Origin: Pelodera strongyloides
Taxonomy: Eukaryota > Nematoda > Chromadorea > Rhabditida > Rhabditidae
Length of the DNA stretch: 64,000 nucleotides
Reading direction: 5' to 3'
Assembly (NCBI GenBank): GCA_036852015.1
Contig: JAANDG010000410.1
Span: forward strand, 1 to 64,000
Part shown: positions 10,833 through 30,058 of the stretch, piece after piece
How the letters are laid out: each line of letters begins with the position of its first letter
Numbering within the stretch: position 1 is the stretch's first letter
Notes under the pieces: generated by a model
Database searches by the model: none
What the model was told of the DNA's origin: nothing
The model's input: only the letters and a program-made list of their open reading frames with translations
Made by a program: the position numbers and the translations under genes

Positions 10833-13225
10833 TTAGTGTGCGCCGAGAGCAGGGAACGCACTGTCATCGGACGCGTTGAAAGCAGTGGAAGTCGGGGCAG
10901 CACGGGAACGACCACCAGTACCACGGTCGAAACCTCCACGTCCACCACCACCACCACGAGTTCCTCTGCCACGAGGACCACCACGAGTATCACGGCGATC
11001 TCCTCGATGAGAATCAGTGAAACGGAAATCAATTGGGATAGTCTTGACTCTTGCTGCTTCAGACTTCACTGGCTCGGAAAGCTTAGGCTTAGCTTGAGAT
11101 TTCACTTCCTTCTTGTTATGCAATGGACGAAGAGTACCAAAGTCATCCTCTCCTCCCTCGCCGGCCTGACGGGCATTGAACACAGGAGAATCAACCTAAA
11201 ATAGTACCATACAAACCAGGAAAGCGAAAAAAAAACTAAAAAGTTATGACACGTGAATCGATAAACTAACAAAAATGAAGACACTGGGAGCGATAAACAA
11301 ACATAAATACCTGAAGGGAAGCGCGGTATTCGGCCAAGGTTTTTTGCTTGGCAATTTCAGCCTCAATAGCCTCAAGTTCGAGTTGCTCTTTGCTCTTCTC
11401 AACAGGTACAGGAGGCGCATTCTCAGCCTCATCGGAAGATCCGAGTTTGACCTCCTCTGTTTGACCAGCAAGCTCGTCCTAAACATACAACAATAATTCG
11501 CAATTCGCGTGAAACTTGCCGGGAAAACCGGTTGATTTCCGAAATACAACCCATTTGTGTTTTTGACACTTAACATGCTTAATATCCTACTCGCGACAGC
11601 TCTGGCTGTTAGCCTAAATTTATGTAATCTGAATATCTGGAAGGCAGTTTGTCAGATAGCAAGGAGACGAGTTTAGGGCGCGTTCGGGTTGCTCTTTCCG
11701 AAAGAAAAACATGCCAATTTATCGTTCGGGTTGGACCTTTCCGAAATGATTTAGGGCGCGTTCGGGATTGATTTTCCGAAAGGAAACTCTGCCAAATCCT
11801 CGTTCGGGATGGACTTTTTGGAAACGTTCCAATGCTTGGAGAAAACAAAAAATACAGTATGAATTAGCTTGCGAAAAACGTTTCCCGCGCATATTTTTCA
11901 AATTTTCCATGCTAATTCATACTGTATTTTTTGTTTTCTCCAAGCATTAGAACGTTTCCAAAATGTCCATCCCGAACGAGGATTTGGCCGAGTTTCCTTT
12001 CGGAAAATCAATCCCGAACGCGCCCAATGCTTTGAGAAAGCAAAAAAATACAGTATGAATTTGCATGTTAAATATGCTAATTCATACACGCCAAAGTCAG
12101 TGCGGACACCCATATAGTAGAGTTAAAAGACTCACCGCTTCTGTGCCCCAGTTTCCTCGTCCGTGACCATCCTTCTTTTCAACTCCCTTTATTCCAGTTC
12201 GGTCAGAGCCACTATGACGATCAAACTCGCGTCCAGCTCCACGGAATCCGCCACGACCACCACGGCTGAAACCACCACGGGCAGGTGCGCGACGAGCCTG
12301 GTTTTCACCGCCTTCCGCAGAAACGAATCCATTGTCAGTCACCTCCTTGTTATCTCCCTCCGGATGTCCGGCATTAGAGCCAGCGTTTCCACCACGTCCA
12401 CGGCTAGAAAGCAAAACAATAAATGGGCATAAATTAATATAAAATTCAATAAATGCACAAAATAAAATTCAAAAAGTTGGCTTCCGTCACTCGTTCAAAC
12501 ATAAAAGCGAAATCTAAGCTTGAACGGCGAACGTAAATACGGATGAGCAAAAAAAGGCAAACGTTGGGAAACATACAATGGAGGACGGGGACCACCACGG
12601 CCTCTTCCACGACCACGGAACTCGCCACCCTCACGAGGTTGGCCCTCAGCTCCCTCGGGTCGGGGTCCACGGAAGCCAGCGCCACCGCGTCCGCGACCAC
12701 GACCGCGCGCGCCTGGCCTGGTGTCCTTTCCTATAAAAAAATGAGCTGGTTTCTGGCTCGAAAACATACCACAGATCATAAACGGTTAGTGAGAAATAAC
12801 AACTCATACATCATACTAAACAAACGAGAAAGCACAAACCTGCGGCAGCAAGATTAGCAGCAGTAGCGGCCTTGCGGGCAGCCTCTGCTTTTTCTTTTGC
12901 GATCCTCTCCAGTTCACGCTCAGCCTTAATTTGAGCCGCAGACTTTCTCTCCTTTTCTGCCTTCCTGATCAAATCACTCGGATCTTCAACCTCTAAACAG
13001 ATTAGGATGCTTGTTTGTTGCAAGTTATTAGCGCGATGAACCTCAAATTTCACAGAAAACGTAGTGGTTATATGCTGCAGGGAAATAAAAACAAACTACA
13101 GGCAACACAAATACTGATAAACTTCAGGCAACACAAATAAACTATCCTAACGCACATAGAACAATTTACGAACCATCGTCGGAGATAAAGGCGTATTTGT
13201 TGACAACTTCGACGCCGTACTCCAT
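10833..13225 (-). CDS. vig-1: VIG/SERBP1-type RGG-box RNA-binding protein
   Basis: Six exons (minus): 13225-13174, 12992-12840, 12730-12577, 12403-12136, 11478-11311, 11195-10833. Phases agree at every junction, giving 385 residues. The N-terminus MEYGVEVVNKYAFISDD followed by DPSDLI is typical of the Stm1/HABP4 family. It continues into a Lys/Glu/Ala-rich helix (about 25-68), two RGG/RG-rich blocks (ARGRGRGRGG; RGGFSRGGRGGFRGAGR), an acidic stretch, KTLAEYRASLQ matching the family's T-L-x-E-W/Y motif, and a C-terminal RGG block ending in SAFPALGAH. The family binds RNA and inactive ribosomes; in C. elegans and Drosophila VIG is associated with RISC. The symbol is by homology only. The intron at 11479-12135 carries a large hairpin. 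Confidence 0.9.
11754..12025. repeat. Foldback element, 115-bp arms, in a vig-1 intron
   Basis: Left arm 11754-11868 and right arm 11911-12025 are reverse complements with a few mismatches, separated by a 42-base loop. The outer ends read GGGCGCGTTCGGGATTGATT and its complement; the arms meet near TACAGTATGAATTAGC. A degraded extra copy of the outer arm lies at 11684-11753, and a fragment of the inner arm at 12026-12090. It sits wholly in an intron, so the unspliced transcript would carry a long near-perfect stem. Confidence 0.9.
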
Positions 13226-14012
13226 TTTCTCAACTGTGGTTGAGTATGCGTTCAATATCCTCTCTTACCGTCCAAGTCAGTAGCCCATATAGGAGGCTTC
13301 CCTGGAAAAACATCTTCAATCTATTTTAATAACAAAACAACGATAAAAACACCCACACAAAGCAAAAAATCGATCAGCAATTCACGCGCGCGAATCAAAG
13401 AAATTCTACTACACTCTTTGTCGCTTTTAACAGCTGCGTATCCGCTTGTGTAATGTGTGGAAAAGAAAGCCGATGCGCAGTAAAATTTTGGCAGAGAGCG
13501 CAGACATTTTGGCGGGTGTTACTAATATTCAAAAGTGCACGATGCATCAATTGTGCATAAATATCCCGATCTTATTTTTTTCAGCAGCAAGTTTTTTGTT
13601 TATATCGCGTGTTTTAAGTTGTTATTCATCATATAATAATATTGTTCGTTTCTTCTGCACTTGGAAGACTTCTTCATGCCCGTAACTTTCTTTGTTTATG
13701 TATTCAGTGCGGAGCAATTACGATAACGGGATATCTATATATACATATCGTACAAAATGTCATCGGTCAGTTTTTATTTATATTGCTTAGCACCCAAAGG
13801 TCTATTAAATTGTGCGTGTGTTTTGGGTTCAAGCCACTACCGGTCATTTGTTTACATATATCAATTTTTTAACCCACTTTAACCTGTTTTATAAAATTTC
13901 ATGTCCCCCATACAACTGTCCCGGTCCATTAACGTTTGGTTTGGAGGATTGAGATCGCGTATTTTCATCATTTATTACTCTCCATTGTTGTTCATCATAC
14001 GGTTTATTTCAG

Positions 14013-15312
14013 ATGATCCTTGATGAAGTCAATAAGTCGCGACAACGAATGCTGAAGGGCAGGTATGTTCACTCACACTCTCCTTTTTCATGTCTTAACC
14101 TTTGAGGCACTCACGAGCTGGTATTGGTCAGAGGCGCCGGTTAAATGGGAACCCTCCGAGCTCTGTACCCGTAGTACAGGGGGCAACTGAAACAGTATTC
14201 GACCCAAAATCTAGACTGTTACTACCATTGTGCGTGTGTTATTTGCATGATGCCCTGTCCATGTTTGCGATTCGCACTTGCGAAAATGACAAATGCCTGT
14301 CCATGTTCAGGCCATTTTACATGAATGTCAAATGCCTACCGTAACCCATGCGAATGACGCGTTTGACATAGTCCCGCAACGAAAGTGTATCAGATCCGTA
14401 CTATTTGAAATAGATCCGTACTATTTGAGATAGACCTGTACTATTTTGAAATAGATCCATACTAGATGCAAAATCGTTGCGGGACCTTGTCATTGACATT
14501 GACTCGAACATGGACAGGCATTTGTCATTTTCGCAAGTGTGAATCGCATACATGGACAGGCCATGATATTAGCAATTTATGGGATTTGAACTTTGAATAT
14601 GAGCCGAGTGGGTAGCATTAGTTGAGAACTTTGGCGCAAAACCCATCTCTGACCTAACTCAACGATGAAGCATTATGCAACTTATGTTTGCCATTCATGT
14701 TTGCTTTATAACTTATTATGGTTTAGTTGAAGTTAAGTGTTTCAGTAGCGGTCGTGTAAATGCAAAAGACAACAATGGCGCATGCACTGATCAACGACAC
14801 ATACAAATGGTGGCCAATCTCGAAGCGCAGAATTATCAGGTGTGTTGTGGTGTTATGTTTGTCAATTACTTTATTAGTTGTTTTTAGCTTTTATATCGTG
14901 AATTGTGAATTACCTTTGATCGGCCATCTATCGTATAGTTGTGCATCCAACGTCCGAGTTGTGATCGTGATACATGTTAGCCTATTTTAATCAAATCAGT
15001 AGTAGTTGGCGACTTGGAGAACTGATGGCCTGTTTAGCAGTTTAGCCGCTTAGCAGTTTAGCGTAGTTGTCAAAACATAGTGTTTCAATGATCTCTTAGG
15101 CTTTCACCTATATTGTCTCACTGTGTGAATATCACAGATCATGAGCAAGACTGCTGACTGCACATATACCGCAGTGTTTGTTTATGATCATACTCATAAT
15201 CGTTCTTTAGATGAATGTGGTAGCTGTGAATTCGAGCCTCGGAAACCCATTTATTCCCGTGTTCCCTCGAATCGTTGATGAAACGGCCAAGGATGAAACC
15301 TCTTCTTCTTGA
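14013..15312 (+). CDS. INIP: SOSS complex subunit C (INIP) homologue
   Basis: Exons 14013-14062, 14746-14839 and 15211-15312 join in phase to 81 residues. Recognition is by order of motifs against the human protein: MILDEVNKSRQRML (human ILAELDKEKRKLL), then DQRHIQMVANLEAQ (EQQHIAAQQKAALQ), then NSSLGNPFIPVFPRI (DSAFGNLILPVLPRL). It is the small third subunit of the single-stranded-DNA sensing SOSS complex with INTS3 and an OB-fold subunit, acting in double-strand break repair. The ATG touches a TTTATTTCAG acceptor, so the first exon is probably trans-spliced, or an upstream exon exists that I did not find. AATAAA occurs at 15661, about 350 bases after the stop. A foldback element fills part of intron 1. 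Sequence similarity is modest, but the order and spacing are convincing. Confidence 0.8.
14252..14567. mobile_element. Foldback/MITE-like element in INIP intron 1
   Basis: Terminal arms of about 60 bp (14252-14308 and 14506-14567) are inverted copies built on GCCTGTCCATG, TTTGTCATTTTCGCAAGTG and its complement. Inside is a second inverted pair (CCCGCAACGA/TCGTTGCGGG) around four copies of an 18-20-bp unit, TAGATCCGTACTATTTGAAA. There is no coding capacity. Confidence 0.8.
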
Positions 15313-16594
15313 TGAATACAAAAATATCTATGGGTTTCCCTTTCGCCTTCGTATTCCTCGATTCCTCCCATACATTAGTTTAATTTATTCTTGAAGAAAT
15401 TCTTTATTCTAATTGTTTTATGTTTTATTTACAATACGGAAGATTATTTACAATGGATAGTGACCTGACACTACTGTATTAATTTCCTTTTCCTCTTCTC
15501 CCCCCTATGCATATTTGTACGAGAGCTTTTGTAAAATGCGTATATAATGTAAAATATTGTGTGTTTCAGTCGGGTGGTATCGTTTCAGTGTTTAAATTTT
15601 CCACTTTGTTATTGTACATACTGACTATAAACGTATTTCATCTTTATTTGAATAAGTGAAAATAAAATAAGCAAGGCAAGAACTCCCGTATGGGTTGACC
15701 AAATTGTTTGATAAATGGTATGTGAAAGTTAAATAAAGTAAATAGTAATTGACGGGGTTGATTAGTAATGGTTTTATGGTAATGTAATGGAAGGGTCACG
15801 TACATAACAAAACTGGTTTGAGTGATTGAGTCTATACTTCAAAATTAAAACACCTTTGCTTGAGTGACAGTTCAAATACTGTTTCAATGAATAAACGGTG
15901 AAAATACTGTAATGGGTTACAAATATGTGTAGATTTGTAAAATCAATTAGTGGTTAACTAGATCGTTTAAAGTTGTTCCTGAAACCTGAGATGCAACATA
16001 AGTTTGAGAAAATATCCTCTGGTACTTTTCTTCCGTGTACGTTTGAACTTGAGTTTTCAAGAAGCTGATGGTGAGGTTCATTCGTACACATTTACACAAC
16101 TAACCATGTACTACTTTAGCAAATATTAGTTAATTAATAGCATAAACGAACAAAATAATGTTAGACATATGTTATATAATTAGACGAAAAAACATTAGTG
16201 AACACATACATGGGAAGCTATACGAGAAACACTAATAAATATACGAACAACGTAAATATTGGTGATTTATTTGAACCGGGTTTTTCAATAAAGTTAGCTT
16301 TTTATATGCACTTACATATAGCTTTTACTCTTATAAACAAAACTGTTCGCTTATTACATGTTATAGTAAGGGAACTAGCAGCACTCCGCATGAGAAGTGA
16401 GCCATTCTCATTTTCAGCTACAGATACTGAAGCTGTGCGATGAAACGGTCTCTGATGCTGGTACCCACAGTAACTGTAAAGTTTCCCGGAGGAACATTCA
16501 ACCGTATGCCGGGCTTTATCTCAAGCAGTGCTACGTCCTACGGTAACGGTAAAGTCTAGGTTGGAGTTATGGCTTCTCCTCTGCTTTGCACAAC
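15313..16594. other. Convergent intergenic region, 3' UTRs
   Basis: This lies between the stop of the plus-strand INIP gene and the stop of the minus-strand KLF gene. It is AT-rich. Plus-strand AATAAA at 15661 could serve INIP; a TTTATT near 16265, read on the minus strand, could serve KLF. No exon was supported. Confidence 0.5.
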
Positions 16595-24072
<7,478 letters not shown>

Positions 24073-24836
24073 CTGCAATTTTTTATCACGTCTTGGTTCT
24101 CAATTGCGCTCTATACATTTACTCCGGATCATGTTTATCTATACGTACTTGGAGAAGTATCGACTGCCGGCGACCGTCACGCAGCTATACACGTAAGTAG
24201 CAAAGGATAGTACGGAACGTAAGTAGCAAAGGATAGTACGGAAGGCGGAAATTCAAATTCAAGGCAGTGCTATGTTCCATACAAGAGGCAAACGTTCTTT
24301 TGGTTAAAGGGAGTAACGTGTACTTCTATGGTTACGGTCATAGCGGCATTCTATGGTTTTAGGGTCCCCTCAATACGCCCAAGAAGTAAGCCTATTATTA
24401 CAACGTTTTAAAATATGGTTCCACCGCTTCATGTTCCAAAAAGTTCCCAGCGTTTGCAAGCGACTTTTCTGGTGAACTGCCGCTTATCATTGGGTATCAT
24501 ATTTTTGTTTATTGCTCTGTTTTTTCTCTCTCTCCCGCTAGCGCCGTATCCACGGCGCGGCTACACACTTATACGGGTGATAGTGTTAGATGATGGATTG
24601 ATCGTTTCAGCAATGGTTTCGCGTTCGTTTAGCAATTTTTGATACTTATATCAATGGGTGACCCTTGAAGACAGGCACTGAGTACGCGAACGTACTGTGC
24701 TCAGGAAGCGAACGCGCATACAAGAAAGAAACGCACGTAAACAAAACGATCGATAGTGATAAAAATTATCATTGGGCGGAATGTTAGAGAATTTTTCGAA
24801 GATTTATATTCAAAAAGGTTTCGTTGAGCATATGCA

Positions 24837-24861
24837 TATATATATATATATATATATATAT
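24837..24861. repeat. TA microsatellite
   Basis: (TA)12 tract in intergenic sequence upstream of KLF. Confidence 0.95.
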
Positions 24862-25169
24862 GGTTTTCCGATAACAAAGTAATAAATAGCGTTATACTTT
24901 ACTGTCTGCACATCATAAGGAACCGTACAGACACATGGAGCCATTTTGTATTTTTCGATACAGCAAAAGCCTGCACTATCACAAAAAGGGAATAAACCAC
25001 TTTCCTCGATGCTGTAGAACATTTTCGTCGTTATGCAGTAAATTACAGGCCATAAATTTATAGGTCATAAATGACTCTTTACTCTGCTACACGCAGCTAC
25101 TTTACATGAGCAAAACGAGCAAAAGCTGACTACAGGCTACAAAATTGGACATTGGTGATGGTGACTACA

Positions 25170-25307
25170 GAGGCCGTATTCACCAACACACAAGGACCTC
25201 CTAGGCTCTAGCGCGCTGAATCTCTTCTGCTTTCGCAATCTCTACGCACTCTTTCCCTCCCTGGGGAGGCCAGGGAGGGCTCCCTGCGTGTTGGTGAATA
25301 CGGCCTC
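25170..25307. mobile_element. GAGGCCGTATTCACC foldback MITE, copy 1
   Basis: 138 bp. The left end is GAGGCCGTATTCACCAACAC and the right end is its reverse complement GTGTTGGTGAATACGGCCTC. The interior has CCTCCCTGG / CCAGGGAGG as a second inverted pair. Related copies lie at 34406 and 36648. Confidence 0.85.
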
Positions 25308-25329
25308 AGAAAAAAATGACTACAGCGGT

Positions 25330-25487
25330 TCACAGGAAAACGAAATAATTGCCGAAACCACAGAAACCACAACCAAAAAAAAACATCTTGTGACTGGTTC
25401 GTGACCATCTGATGACGGTTTTAGGTGAAACTTGGTCACGAGTTGGTCATGAATTGGTCACCAAATGGTTTAACCTATTTCCTAAGT
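25330..25487. repeat. Dispersed repeat (GGTCACCAAATGG family), copy 2
   Basis: Shares AGGAAAACGAAATAATTGCC, GACTGGTTCGTGACC and TTGGTCACCAAATGG with 4911-5090 in the same orientation. Confidence 0.75.
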
Positions 25488-25597
25488 AACAGCTAATTGC
25501 AAGAGGAATTCGAGGTGTAGAGAGCATAGGCGGAATATTACCAGTAGGATGGTCCATTCCATCTCACTAGTATTAGTGATAAATAGATGAATTAGAT

Positions 25598-25765
25598 TTA
25601 AAGCGAAATACCAAACGCATCGTGGGCACAAGCATCCTTATCTTATGAAGCTTGTGCAAATGAACATAAATTAGAATCCAGCTAAATTCGAGCAAATTAG
25701 CATAAATTCGTAAGAAATCACTTGTCCACGATGCGTTTCAAAAACCGGCCGGCATTTCGCTCTAA
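25598..25765. mobile_element. TTAA-flanked palindromic MITE, copy 4
   Basis: Left TTAA intact, then AAGCGAAATACC. The right end is AACCGGCCGGCATTTCGCT followed by CTAA, one change from TTAA. The left arm has lost about 10 bases. Confidence 0.8.
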
Positions 25766-26060
25766 CGAAATTTTGATTCCAGGAAAGGTCGGTGTTTCCC
25801 CGCGTTTCACTGTTATCTTAGTTTCATTTCGCTCTTTTTTCTTGAAATTGTCTTTTAATGACGTTAGAAGTTCTATTGATTATTTTTCCGGAAATGGATG
25901 ACGTCATAGATTTGGCTTATCGATCTTTTATGAATATGATACGCTATTTAATTCGTAGCCGCCTTTCAAGTAAGGTCAACGGTTAGGTTAGACAATGTAG
26001 GAATGTGAAAAGGCAACGTTCTTACATTCAACGCAACCTTTATAATCAGTGTTAGACCCC

Positions 26061-26120
26061 GAGAGAGATATCAGAGAGAGAGAGAGAGATTAGAGAGAGA
26101 GAGGGGACAGAGAGAGAGAT

Positions 26121-26153
<33 letters not shown>

Positions 26154-26165
26154 CAGAGAGAGAGA
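26061..26165. repeat. GA microsatellite cluster
   Basis: Interrupted (GA)n tracts, with a further GA-rich segment at 26230-26265. Confidence 0.9.
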
Positions 26166-28287
26166 GAAATCTCAGGGAGGGGATGTCATTTAGATGGTTA
26201 TCAGAAAAAGGGAAAGTAAAGCGGATATCAAAGAGAAAGAGAGAAGGAGAGAGAGAGAAAGAGGAAATACAAACAAATACATTACCGTATTAATATTAAC
26301 TATATAATAAAACTAGGGGCTTCAAAATTCCAGCCATCTCTGGCTACGAAACGTCTGAATATCGTAATACGAGTGCGAAGAGTGAAGGCAATTTGCATAG
26401 CGAGACAGTCAATAAGAAGGCAAGAAAATATGCTGTCTTTTCTACAAAACACGCAGTATTTCGCACAATACGGTACAATCAAAGTGCGTTGTGCACTCGT
26501 TATGTCTCGCGGCGAGCACACGGCTTGAATCTGGCAACTAACTGGCGAACAAAACTGCGCGAAAGAAGTTTCGGGGCTAGGGCTGGCGGAAAAATACAAA
26601 ACTATACGAGAAAATATAAATTCGATAAGCAGAAGTGTGCATGCGTGGTCAGGAGTCAGAAGTTTCCTAGTGAATTTGAAAATAGGATTCCAGGAACTTC
26701 GGGTCGCATTTCTGTTATCAGCATTGCTACGAATGCCCAGCTATTAGATAAGAGACCAGGGCAAATTTGCAAAGTGAAAAGTTTGGAATTGGAATTAGAT
26801 ACATAGATAGTGAGTGACGGAAATTAAAAGCAATAGGATCACGGAAGTATTATTATTAAAGCGCCCACGCGAAAATTTGCAACCCCTGGTGTACATCATA
26901 CTATACACAGTACTGTATACTATTCAGGAGCACGAACGAACGATGTTTAGCTGCATTTTCGCTATGTAAACTACTCCTTACCAAAACAACTACGGAAACT
27001 TGGGAAATTAATACTTATATATAACATCATTCATACATAGTCTAACATAGCACACAAACATAAGATATAAGGAAGAAAAACGGTTTCAGAACTATTCTTT
27101 GCACCTTCCATTTCATGCTCAACTCTACGCATAGTCCAAAACTACATATGTGTTATAATAAGAATTGCGTAGAGTTGCAAATACACACCAACACACCCTT
27201 ACTCTTACTACTATGCTAGATTAGATAGACAATAGAATGCCAAAATTGGAAGCAAAATAATTTCGCTCTTTGTAGTTTGTGACTGACTTGTTGTTGAACC
27301 ATTTTTGGAAAGATTGTTTAACAGTGAGTAATCAATGAAATGCCGACTTCGTTCCAGAGAAAAATAAGAGAAAAAGAGAGATTGCAGGAATTCCATAGTT
27401 TCTAATCAAGACCTCATGAGATACACAGATACTCCACACATGATCATCAGTGTTTGTCAGTTTGTGCGTGAGTTTGTCTGTATGTTTGTCCGTCCGTGCT
27501 CCTTTTTAGGGCGCGGTTGAGATGAGAGCACGGTTTTATATGGAGAGATTGCAACTTCAAAGAAAAGAAAGTGGAAAAAAAACAATTAAATCATTTAGAT
27601 GAATGACCAGGCAAGGCAGATGACTAATGAAAATGCACTTGGGTAACTTATTTATTTATTTATATTTATTTTATTGTTTGGAACTAAAACTCTAGAAGAT
27701 GCAAGGACGGTGTACTGTGAACTCTAAGAATGTGCTCTGCATGCCGTATACGCAATTGCCGAAAAGGTAAATGTATGCTAATTTCAGGATGATAACCACA
27801 TGTCCACAATGATGAGTGATTATATAAGAACGATTATGGAAGTATTCAAGTAAGCTGAGACACAAAGACAAAAAATAATCGAGTATACCATATGTCCGTA
27901 TGACTACATGAAAGAAAGTCGTATTAAAGAGTAAAGAGAGTACCTTACGAAGAGACCCGAGAAAATTAGCATAAATTTGCATAATCATAAATAAAGTGAG
28001 AATGATCCCTGTGATAGTTTCATTGTACCTTTTTGGTGTTACTCTCCGTTACCGAGAATGCTTTCTTGATTGAAAGCTAGCGGCGCGGTAGTAAACTAGT
28101 AATAGGATGGGTAGAATGGGGCATTGAATAAAGGGGAATACCCTCCCCGGGTAATGATTACCCCTTTCACCCATCACCTGTACGATCCCTTGACAGCTAA
28201 ATGAACAGGGGGAAGGAGGCTGAGGAGGTAGGAGAAGGCAACTTTATTTTGGTAAGATATCAGGAATTGAGAGAGGGGATGAATACT

Positions 28288-28470
28288 TTAAAGCGAAATA
28301 TCGGCCGGTTTTTGAAACACATCAAGTAGACCAGGATTCTTATGCAGCTTACGCAAATGAACATAAATTAGGATAAAAAATCGCGCTAAATTCGAGTAAA
28401 TTTGCATAAAAAACATAAGCATTCAGTTGTCCGCGATGCGTTTCCAATCCCGAACGGTATTTCGCTTTAA
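28288..28470. mobile_element. TTAA-flanked palindromic MITE, copy 5
   Basis: Perfect TTAA on both sides, with termini AAGCGAAATATCGGCCGG and CGGTATTTCGCT. Interior TGCAAAT/TTTGCATA-type motifs are shared with the other copies. Confidence 0.9.
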
Positions 28471-28612
28471 CTGTCTTAAATTATTGTTAGGCTTATTCTT
28501 AGGATACTCGTTTGGGGGTTAGAGGCACTACATATTGTGATGTTTATTACTTCCGTGATATAACCACAAAAGGCATATGAGCTCTGTCAGTTGTTTACGG
28601 CCATGTAATAGA

Positions 28613-29061
28613 TAACATGCGCTAGATCAGGTTGAAAGAGTTCGCGAAAGAGGAGAGCGCATATGAATATAAGTATAGTTTCAGATCAGGTTGGTCTCTC
28701 TATATACTTACAAAAAAACTATGACGATATGCACAGAAGGCTCTCCGCGCTATATACAAGCATTGTATAATCATTTAAGTTCCTCAATCGATATTGAAGC
28801 ATCAATCGATAGTCTCCGACAACATGAAACACACAACGTTCGAGTGGATACATGATAAAATGATTGATTGGCGAAAACGCTGTTTTCTTGCGAGTGAAGG
28901 AAATACATACAAGCGAACTGTAAGTGTAAGTCAGGGAAATCAGAGAGAAAAATAAAACCCCAAACACATTGATTTTGTGTTTTAACCCAAATTTATGGCT
29001 GTGTGTGGAATTGAAAACGAAGGAAAAGGCGAAAATCGTGTTAATGGAAATAATCAGGAGA

Positions 29062-29105
<44 letters not shown>

Positions 29106-29335
29106 GAGAGAGAGAGAGAGAGAAGAGAGAGAGACTGACAAGAGACTGATAAACCAGATGATTCTTAACTGAGTGTTTTCAAGTCTCATGAGAGGTGATT
29201 TACCATCTACAGTATATCACATTGAGGAATGGGCAACGTGCAGTGAAAGATGAATGACATAATGTAACATGCGCTAGATCAGGACGAAAGAGTTTGCGAA
29301 AGAGGAGAGCGCAGACAGATATAAGTGCAGTTTCA
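28613..29335. repeat. Direct duplication flanking a GA tract
   Basis: A segment of about 70 bp starting TAACATGCGCTAGATCAGG and containing GCGAAAGAGGAGAGCGCA occurs at 28613-28685 and again at 29265-29335 in the same orientation. A (GA)n tract at 29060-29135 lies between them. The spacing could reflect a degraded element with terminal direct repeats, but no internal coding sequence was seen. Confidence 0.7.
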
Positions 29336-29748
29336 AATAGGGGAGCTTACACCTTATACCAGTCATAATATCATTTTGGAACGTGCTACTATGAACGCAG
29401 ACCCGTGAAACAACTAGATATGGTGATTTTCTTCCTTCAAGCTTTTGGTCCTAGCCAGCTTATCTTCAGAACGTGACACTTTAAGAATGTAATATCATTC
29501 TTTGTACCTTTATAGTACTATGCATTTGTCATTACGAATTCCTATATTATTACTCTGTGTCTCTGAAGGCCCATCTAACCATCTAACCACCCAAATTCCA
29601 AATTCCAAACAACAAAATATACAAAAAAAGATTAGAAAAAAAGATGACAACGAGCCGGAACAGGAGAAAATCAGAACGGAATGAGTCATGTTGGAGATAA
29701 GAGATGGAAAACGCGGTGAAGGGATTTGGAGCTTCTCTCTCAATCACT

Positions 29749-30058
29749 AACTCTCTCTCTCTCTCTCTCTCTTTATCTCTCTCTCCGTGCCTTTTTATCG
29801 TTTACTCTAGCTTTCTCTCTCTATCCCTCTCTGCACCATTTACTTTCTCTCTCTATATATTTTTCCTCAGCCGTTCTCCATCTCTGCTCTCTTTCTATGG
29901 ATTTAGCTATATCTCTTCTGTCAGTTTTGTTGCGAAGGACTGAAGCAGAGACTGGTGCCTTGCAGAGCAGGAAAAAGACAACGAGAGGGAGAGAGAGAGA
30001 CAGAGATAAAGAGAGAGAGAGAGACAGAGAAGAGAGAAAGAGAGAGAGAGAGAGAGAT
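29749..30058. repeat. CT tract followed by GA tract
   Basis: (CT)n at 29749-29784 with a longer pyrimidine-rich run to about 29860; (GA)n at 29979-30058. The opposite strands can pair. Long open frames across here are simple-sequence artefacts. Confidence 0.85.

Noticed and set aside
14760..14990. Plus-strand frame with a transmembrane-like stretch (CVVVLCLSITLLVVFSFYIV)
   Set aside because: It overlaps the INIP exon 14746-14839 in another frame; INIP is supported by family similarity and splice phase.
26393..26806. 137-codon plus-strand open frame
   Set aside because: Basic, unstructured-looking translation without acceptor, donor or poly(A) context that I could support.
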